Assembly (NCBI GenBank): GCA_960531495.1
Contig: OY482861.1
Span: 3,523,001 to 3,587,000, forward strand
DNA length: 64,000 nucleotides
Source: Zeus faber
Taxonomy: Eukaryota; Chordata; Actinopteri; Zeiformes; Zeidae
Direction of reading: 5' to 3'
Shown: positions 57,480 through 64,000 of the stretch, in pieces
Position numbering within the stretch: the stretch's first letter is position 1
Layout of the letters: each line of letters begins with the position of its first letter
Notes under the pieces: model-generated
What the model saw: only the letters and a program-made list of their open reading frames with translations
Database searches by the model: none
What the model was told of the DNA's origin: nothing
Made by a program: the position numbers and the translations under genes

Positions 57480-58018
57480 GTAACTGTCACGACCAGAACT
57501 GGGAGAGACCCAAACGCACGACACAGGGAGACAGAAGGCAGGCAAAGGATGTTTATTAGCCGGGACGGTGGAGCTGGCCGGGGGGACCCGGTCGGGTAGG
57601 GATGGAGCAGGGCAGGGCAGGGAGATGATGACCAGGAGATGGGGTCCAGGACCTGGGTGGAGAGACGGGGAACCAGACTGGATGGAGATGGACGGGCAGC
57701 CTTGGTCGACGAGCGGAGACAGGCAGGTAAACCGTGCTAGCTGGACTTGGAGAGACAGACTGGGGCGACGAGAGGGGACAAGCAGGTAAGGGGAAGACGA
57801 GACAACGAGACATAAACTAGGAATAGGAACTTGGAAGGGAGCCAATAGCGATACAACTCGGGGAAAGCTAGTTGACGGTCTGGCAAGGAATGACTAGGAA
57901 ACTGGGACTAAATACTGTGCTTGATCCCAGGTGTGTGCAATCGGGCTTGAGTAAGGAGCTGCAGATGGGGCAAGAGCGGCCTCTAGTGGCGCTGGGAGGC
58001 CATGGGCCTAACAGTAAC
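57480..58018 (-). mobile_element. Solo LTR of Gypsy-1 family with 5-bp target duplication
   Basis: The LTR spans 57485-58013 (529 bases), TGTTAGGCCC...GGTCGTGACA on the element strand, flanked by GTAAC at 57480-57484 and 58014-58018. It matches both LTRs of Gypsy-1. AATAAA (complement of TTTATT near 57550) is a likely polyadenylation signal. A solo LTR with intact duplication marks recombination between the two LTRs of a former full element. Confidence 0.9.
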
Positions 58019-58117
58019 AAACACAGATAACGACAAAAACAGTGGTACCATTGTGGACAAGATTGTGGAAACTTCAGACAGATAGGAGCCAGAAGTAATA
58101 CAGTCGTTTCCCCTTCT

Positions 58118-59185
58118 TTTTTTTTTATCTGTGCTGTCAGCATGCTGGGCAAACAACACAGTGTATTTGTAAGCCATTGCATCTAGGACACAGCTAGGAG
58201 TTAGTCTGGAAGTAGAGTTCAACTTCTCAACCTGCAGTGCCACTTTTTATAAATTCTTCAAGATTCTTTAATCAATCATCTTTATTCAATCATCAATAAC
58301 TGCTTGCAACAACTCTGTCCTGCGGACGACCTGTGGGATGACAAGAGCATAGCTTTTGGTTACACAGAACCGCAACCAGTCCCCCTCTTTGGAGAATAAT
58401 CTCACCATGTTTTGGTCTATAAACAACTCATCACTACTCCAAGAGGGGGAGAACATGTACATGGAAAAACATAAACATAGAAACATCAGATGATAACATG
58501 TATTGACAAAACAGAGCTGATCTAGTCCAGGATAACTGGTACAGCAATTCAGCATGTGGCCTCTTACTGTCATAGTTATGGCAGTAAATGAGGGAGGAAA
58601 GAAGAACAAGAACAAGAACAAGAAGAACAATCTTTAATCGTCACACAGCACACCACACTACAACACATGCACGCACACACACACACACACACACACACAT
58701 GCACATGCTTTGGATGGTGGCCGGTGAAATGAGGCCTCTGCATTTAACCCATCCTGGCTTGTCCTTCCTCCGGCGGTACAGCCAGGAGCAGTGGGCAGCA
58801 TTTGTGGACGCGCCTGGGGACCTGGTGATGAGTGTCCATCACTGGTCAGACGATGATGTGTAACCCTCCTGACCCCAGAGAAGCCTGAAGCCCACGACGC
58901 AACACCCACACAAGGCCCCTGTGGAGCACAAGTCACAGAGAGCGTGAGGAGACCCTGCACCCTTGAAGCGCACACATACAACCTACCCCCATGTGCAGGC
59001 ACAAGGCACAAGATGCAGCCACAGGCGCAGAACCCAGGCCCTGGATGCCAGGCTGGACCACAGGCCCGGAGCCAGGTCCTGCACAGACACACCGACAGAC
59101 CGAAACGCCCAAACCACCCACCCCACAGCGGAGCCGGCAGGGCCCCCATGCCCACCAACTCCACACAGAACATATACAGGCCAGA
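58118..59185 (-). mobile_element. L1 3' UTR copy with V-SINE insertion
   Basis: On the minus strand: GC-rich UTR (59185-58864, matching 10340-10600), a V-SINE fragment (58594-58862), then the terminal block (58600-58118) ending CTGACAGCACAGATAAAAAAAAAAG. The 480-base terminal block is parallel to 288-780. It retains the CCCCCTCTTTGGAG / CTCCAAGAGGGGG hairpin (58381-58449). Confidence 0.7.
58594..58862 (-). mobile_element. V-SINE 3' half
   Basis: Tail (GAACAA)n and AATCTTTAATCGTCACACAGC, a CA microsatellite at about 58672-58699, then GATGGTGGCCGGTGAAATGA and GACGCGCCTGGGGACCTGGT, ending at CAGACGATGATGTG. The head and V core are missing. Confidence 0.8.
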
Positions 59186-60889
59186 ACAGATAGAAGCGCC
59201 GTCCAGAGATCCAGACTTTTTACTGGCCCAGGTCTGGACCTTCTTGGTTGTGACAGTTGGTGAGCCAGCCAGGAGAGAACGGCGACCAGGACCAAGGCCC
59301 GGGAACCTGTGCCTGCACCTCAGAGACACAACTGGCCACCCAAATTCAAAGGTAAACATAGCCATTTTTCTTCTGCAAATTCGGTTTGTGTCTGAGTTCA
59401 GGACTCCACCCAGGTTGCAGGTATCGGAAAAGTCTCTTCTGCAACGAACCTAAAATATTGACATAGTTGAAAAATGACTGTAATTATAAATTGAACCCAA
59501 GCAAATGAACTAAAGCAGAGGCTGATGCAAATATTCTATGTGCATGTGTGTTATGAAAAAAATATGGTCTGGAAAGTATCAGTGATCCTCTGTTGAATGT
59601 TGCTATAATTGGTTGGTATGTGTCTTGTGTATGCTGGAGGATTGGTTTGGCTAACACTAACGGCTGCTTAACGCACAGAAGAACCATAGGAAAAAGATAC
59701 AAAAACAGCATGTCCGTAGTACGTTTGTCGCAGTTACAGTACTGAGAGAAAAATTTTATTTTTGTATTTGATGAAATCTATTGGTGAGTTTATGGTGTTA
59801 AATTGAAAATAGAGTAGTATACAGAGGTTTGTTATCAAGTAAAAGATTCCCAGGTCTAGTAAGAGACAATGGCATGTATGTTATAGTTTATCTGAGACAG
59901 ACCAGAGCCTGGGGGGTCGTCACAAAGGAATTACATACGTGTTTCTAGTGTTGAGGAAGTGCACCTAGAAAGAACGCCAGATGGGTAGAAGACAACATTC
60001 AAGAAGAACTTACGCATACATCGTTCTAGGTTTGAGGAAGGCATCTAGAAAGAAAGCCAGACAGGTAGAAGAGAAAAGTTCAAGAACTTAAGTTGACACA
60101 ACTACTGTGGATACCGCTCTTTGTCCTGTGTCGTCACAGCCTGAAGTGGGTGGAGTGTCAAGAGAAACACGTAGAAATTATTAGAACAACCAACATAGGT
60201 GTGAAAGGATTCCTGGCATTATTTGGATAAACATTGTTCATACTGTGGATCACAGCTCTGCATTGGCCACGTAAAGTATCAATAAAAGGTCTGCATATGT
60301 AAGATCATTCCTAAATCAGAATGGCTGTCTAACTTGCAAGCTGAAATATAAGCAATTGTTAATGGACGTAGAACACTTTGGTGAGGACAAAGTCTTTACA
60401 TTAGAACCCTATAGTGGGGAGGGAAACCCAGAGAGGCTCGAACAAACATACAAAGATGAGGAGGGCACTGAGCACTGGCAGGATGGACAGCTGATCAATG
60501 TCAAACTTTGGCAGATTCCCAAATTTGTTAACTTAACCCAAGTAAAAGAGGTCTTCCCAAACTTTCCCTGGGAACAAGCGTTACGTGACTGGTGGACCCC
60601 AAGAATGCTAGCACAAGTGCTAGATCAGTTGTGCAACGATTCGTGTGTAGTAGCCACCATCCCATTAAACCCAGTATCCAGGGTACCGGAGAGGTTTTCC
60701 ATAGAGGGCCACGACAGACAGACTCCAAAACCACGGCAGAGTATCACAGTCTGTCCCAGGCGAGTCAGGTGGGAGACAGGCAAGTCGGCACAGATAGTCA
60801 GACACCCCGAAGGAGACAGGTCAGTAAGGTTAGAATATAACCCCAGGGAGATAATAAAATCAAAGCTGGAGTCAATGCAGGGAAAATAA
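59186..60889 (+). mobile_element. Endogenous retrovirus-like element (copy B): LTR end, primer site, leader, ORF
   Basis: 59186-59255 is the end of the LTR seen in copy A and finishes TGACA. The primer site at 59258-59275, TGGTGAGCCAGCCAGGAG, matches with one mismatch the complement of the 3' end of a vertebrate tRNA-Arg(ACG) as I recall it. A leader of about 1.1 kb, homologous to copy A, contains AATAAA near 60281. The ORF starts at 60362. No pol or env is visible downstream. Confidence 0.6.
60362..60889 (+). CDS. Hypothetical protein of the retrovirus-like element
   Basis: 175 codons from ATG 60362 (an in-frame TTG six bases upstream is not a likely start). I do not recognise it. It begins MDVEHFGEDKVF, is acidic in the first 50 residues, has a tryptophan-containing middle (LRDWWTPRMLAQVLDQLCND) and a basic C-terminal third (VCPRRVRWETGKSAQIVR). 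The middle is repeated in the degenerate copy A at 28548-28430, with many of the same residues, so it belonged to a multicopy element. Position after a primer site and leader suggests a gag or accessory protein, but no capsid motif or zinc knuckle was seen. Expression is unknown. Confidence 0.5.
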   Translation: MDVEHFGEDKVFTLEPYSGEGNPERLEQTYKDEEGTEHWQDGQLINVKLWQIPKFVNLTQVKEVFPNFPWEQALRDWWTPRMLAQVLDQLCNDSCVVATIPLNPVSRVPERFSIEGHDRQTPKPRQSITVCPRRVRWETGKSAQIVRHPEGDRSVRLEYNPREIIKSKLESMQGK

Positions 60890-62164
60890 TTGTCCTGATT
60901 AGAACAAGGGAACTAGACGAGTAACCAGAAATACCCAGGTCTCTAGCAAGCAACACACAACAAGGCTATATGGGGGCTGGCCAAGGGAGGGGTCGGCAGA
61001 CGCCAGGAGAAAGGGATCCCCAGCTGAGCTTATCATAACGCACTATCCAGATTACAAAAAACAAATTCAAGACTGCATGAAAGAAATGGCATGACAGAAA
61101 CCCACAGTGGCCAACAGAGGGCACTTTTAACAGGCAGTGTTTTAGGCTAACATAAAACATCACAAAGCCAAAGGTACAGGTGACAAGTGGGCAGGGAAGA
61201 GAACAAAATAATGGGAAATGTGAGGTTGGTCAGACAAGAGGGAAGCAATCACCAACAGACAGTGAGAGCAATACGTAAGATAATGATGGAGGATAATAAG
61301 GAGCCAGGGAAAGGAGACAAAGGAAAATGGAAAGAAATAGAAGAAGGTCAGAGGCGACCATACCACAGCTCCCCTTTATTCGACCATCCTGCCACCTTAC
61401 CCGCATGATAAAAACCCATTTAGAATAGAACAAAACCCACTATGCCTCATCCAGGACAGCAGACAAGAAATGACAGGCAAGTTACAGGGATATTTCACCA
61501 TAAAACTAAAGAAGGGACAGAAAGACCAAACAAGAAAGCACAAAAAAGGGAAAATGACACCACCTAGGAGAGACAGAGAAGAGACAGTGAACAGCAGTGA
61601 GTCAGACAAATGGCTGCAGACACACAGTAAGAAGAGGAGAGGCCAGACAAAAAAAGACACATTAACAGCATCACAGGACACCAAAGACCGAAAGCGCTAC
61701 CAACGAAAAGCAGCAGAGGGAGACTCCAGAGCCAAGTTTAACAACAGACTGGACTCTGCAAACATGCTATGGGGAAACAGAACAGAGGGATACGTAAACA
61801 AACACTGACAGAGGAGAGATTTGCCTAGTCTAGATCGTCATGTCCCCCACCAATAGAATTTCCCCAACACCCATGCAAGAGCCAATGGATGATCAACCAG
61901 ACTCCACAAGCAGAATACAAGCTCAAGAGACTGTTGAGAGTTAAGTAAAGAGCTAAGCTCGAAGCTGAGACGACGGAGCTCCAAGATGGGAGGATATCCA
62001 CACTCAAAGTGACACCCGCAGGGAAATGGAAACAACAAGAAGAAGGGGAAAGACTGCACCTGCACCTGCAGCTGCAGCTTGCTGGCACAATAAAGTCCCA
62101 CAGTATTGAAGAAGAAGATGAAGGACAGAGAGACAGAGACACAACCGGAGCATGGCAACAATGT
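60890..62164 (+). other. Stop-rich sequence downstream of the ORF
   Basis: It is purine-rich, with short frames of up to 112 codons (61470-61808) full of Lys/Arg/Gln. It may be decayed coding sequence of the retrovirus-like element, but no pol motif could be found in any frame. Confidence 0.35.
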
Positions 62165-62255
62165 CATTGTCATTCTCCCAATGTCATTCTCCCTTGTAAG
62201 TCGCTTTGGATAAAAGCGTCTGCTAAATGACTAAATGTAAATGTAAATGTAACAA
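62165..62255 (+). repeat. L2-type tail fragment
   Basis: TTGTAAGTCGCTTTGGATAA...GCTAAATGACTAAATGTAAATG is the 3' tail of the LINE family at 41722-44870 and of SINEs that share it. Confidence 0.75.
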
Positions 62256-62521
62256 CAACGACAGCCGGGCCATGGCTGCAGAGAAGACGCAGTGCCAACG
62301 ACGAGCAAGAGGGTAACACCATGTCCCCTCTAGTGATTAAAGGGCGTTGATAGGATGAAGCAATATGCCATGGTCATTTGAGATGGCAGTTTGTGCACAA
62401 TGCGCGGCTTGGTGTCTCTCCGGCTTTTGCGAATTAGTGTTTATTTACCTGACTATCCTACTTGTTTTCACTCGAAAAACTCGAGCAAAACGAACCTACA
62501 ACAGAAACTCACTATTGGATG
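62256..62521 (+). other. Possible 5' part of a LINE ORF
   Basis: A frame near 62455-62520 reads TRKTRAKRTYNRNSLLDV, similar in style to the start of some L2-type ORF2 proteins. It is broken by the Tc1-like element at 62522. The link to the L2 piece at 63600 is only suggested. Confidence 0.3.
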
Positions 62522-63592
62522 TACACTACTCACAAAAAGTAAGGGATATTCGGCTGGTGAAATTTCAGGATGAACCTAAAATGCACTATAACCTTTACAG
62601 GTGAACTTAATTTGACCTTCTCTAAACTTTTGAATGCACATGTCCAACTGTTCAATGTTTCAGTACTTTTTGCAAAACTTGCTGTTCTCTCACAAGGAGC
62701 TGAACGGCAAATTTCACAACAGGTGTTTGATCCATGAATCGACCAATACATTTCCTGGTTCAATTAGAATTGGTATTCAAACAGTCCTCTTCATCATGCT
62801 GTTCACATTTTGACATCATGAGACCAAGATGACACCTAACAATTGATCAACAGTACCTCGCCATTGCGAGGCTTCAAACAGGATGTTCTCAGAGGGAAGT
62901 GGCCGCTGAGCTTAGAGTGTCACAGAGTGTCATCAGCAGGTTCAAACAGAGATACAGAGAGACTGGAAGAGTCACAGAAAGGCATCGAAGTGAACGTCCT
63001 TTGGCCACATCCCACACTGATGACTGCTTCATTGTGAACAGTGCCCTGCGGAACTGAATGATGAATGCCACTCAACTCCAGGCACATTTAAGGGAGGTGA
63101 GAGGCACCCAAGTGTCACGTCAGACCATTCGAAACCATTTACACTGGCGTGGTCTACGTGCTAGACGACCTGCAAGGGTACCTGACCACACCACCAGGCA
63201 CAGGCATCATTGTCTTGCATGGGCCAGGGAGCATTTACGCTGGACGAGGGACCAGTGGGCCTCAGTGCTGTTCTCTGATGAAAGTCGATTCACGTTGAGC
63301 AGAAATGATGGTCCGCCAATGATATTGAAGACGTCAAGGAGAGCGCTATGCACCAGCCACTTTTGTCACCAAACGAGCCTTTGGTGGTGGTGTTACAGTG
63401 TGGGCAGGTGTGTCTAGTCAATACAGAACTGCCCTACACTTTGTGAATGGTACAGTGACAAGCCCCTACTACCTGAATAACATCATTAATCCAGTCATTG
63501 TGCCCCTGCATGAAGAACATAGGCCTAATTTCATCTTCATGGACGACAATGCTCCAGCTCATCGAGGTTGCATCATTAGGGAACGGCTGTAA
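62522..63592 (+). mobile_element. Tc1-like transposon, 3'-truncated
   Basis: It begins after a TA at 62520-62521 with ACACTACTCACAAAAAGTAA, the left terminal inverted repeat type of Tc1 elements. The right end is missing and the sequence switches to L2 near 63600. Confidence 0.75.
62843..63592 (+). pseudogene. Tc1-like transposase fragment
   Basis: A DD34E-type transposase for cut-and-paste movement. The helix-turn-helix part reads AIARLQTGCSQREVAAELRV and SQSVISRFKQRYRETGRVTE. A stop at 63055-63057 interrupts before MMNATQLQAHLREVRGTQVS. Catalytic residues: VLFSDESRF (first Asp, near 63270) and FIFMDDNAPAHRG (second Asp, near 63540). The third acidic residue and C-terminus are lost by truncation. 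One frameshift lies near 63310-63370. Confidence 0.85.
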
Positions 63593-63599
63593 CTAGCCC

Positions 63600-64000
63600 A
63601 ATCAACAGTCCCCCACAGTTTTAAATCTGCCACCATTGTTCCGGTGCCTAAACACTCTACAACCAAAGAACTGAACGATTCCTGCCCTGTTGCACTGACA
63701 CGCATCATTGCAAAATGTTTTGAGAGGCTGGTCCTCTCACATCTGAAAGCCTGCCTGCCCCCTTCACTGGACCCGTACCAATATGCATACCGACGCAACC
63801 GATCAACAGAGGATGCTATCTCCACAGTGCTCCATCTAGCACTCACCCACCTGGATAGCCCCAAAACATATGTTAGAATGCCTTTTATTGACTTTAGTTC
63901 TGCATTCAACACTGTGATCCCCTCCAAGCTGATCTCCAAGCTCAGCCAGCTTGGCATCAGCAACTCACTCTGCAACTGGATTATGGACTTCCTTCCTAAC
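63600..64000 (+). mobile_element. L2-clade LINE reverse transcriptase, runs off the window
   Basis: An uninterrupted frame: [78 protein letters not shown] and [20 protein letters not shown]. It is a different subfamily from copies a-f ([11 protein letters not shown] in place of TRLAVILKELG). The 5' part is missing and the 3' part lies beyond 64000. Its catalytic ADD box is not reached. Confidence 0.85.

Overview
The window looks like transposon-rich DNA from a teleost fish. The host-gene evidence is two spliced exons near 47.9 and 52.8 kb that encode ankyrin repeats closely resembling vertebrate ankrd55. The repeats are typical of fish: tRNA-derived V-SINEs, L2/Maui-type and CR1-type LINEs, an L1/Tx1-type LINE, chromodomain and Gmr1-type Ty3/Gypsy elements, a Helitron with an OTU protease domain, hAT and Tc1 elements, and endogenous retroviral pieces. 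The species cannot be read from the sequence. All family names come from recalled protein and repeat signatures; no database was searched.

Layout. 0-11 kb: a 5'-inverted L1 tail (280-1420), L1 ORF1 pieces, two L2 copies, then a long L1 copy (about 5.3-11.0 kb) with a wrecked ORF2 and a GC-rich 3' UTR. 11-27 kb: remains of a Helitron (OTU, Rep, helicase C-terminus) split by a chromodomain Gypsy (13.9-17.9 kb), a near-complete L2 (18.9-22.3 kb) and a Gmr1-like Gypsy with integrase upstream of reverse transcriptase (22.3-25.6 kb). 27-36 kb: a second L1 fragment, an endogenous retrovirus-like element with LTR and primer site, L2 pieces, a CR1-type LINE with an esterase ORF1, and a retroviral gag relic. 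36-41 kb: a second chromodomain Gypsy with a recognisable 5' LTR. 41-47 kb: an L2-type LINE in reverse orientation, two minisatellites and V-SINEs. 47.9-52.9 kb: two ankrd55 exons separated by a 4.75-kb intron holding two hAT elements, an L2 tail and a SINE. 53-64 kb: a GC-rich repeat with LTR-like flanks, RTE, a solo LTR, another L1 tail, the second copy of the retrovirus-like element with a 175-codon ORF of unknown function, a Tc1-like transposase and an L2 running off the end.

No mobile element here appears intact. Several carry changed catalytic residues, and four of the five Gypsy lesions examined fit CpG deamination. The most useful observations are the Gmr1 domain order, the OTU-Helitron, the repeated retrovirus-like element with a tRNA-Arg-like primer site and an unassigned ORF, the twin-primed L1 tail with conserved UTR hairpins, and the LTR-like/GC-rich composite at 55.4-56.4 kb.
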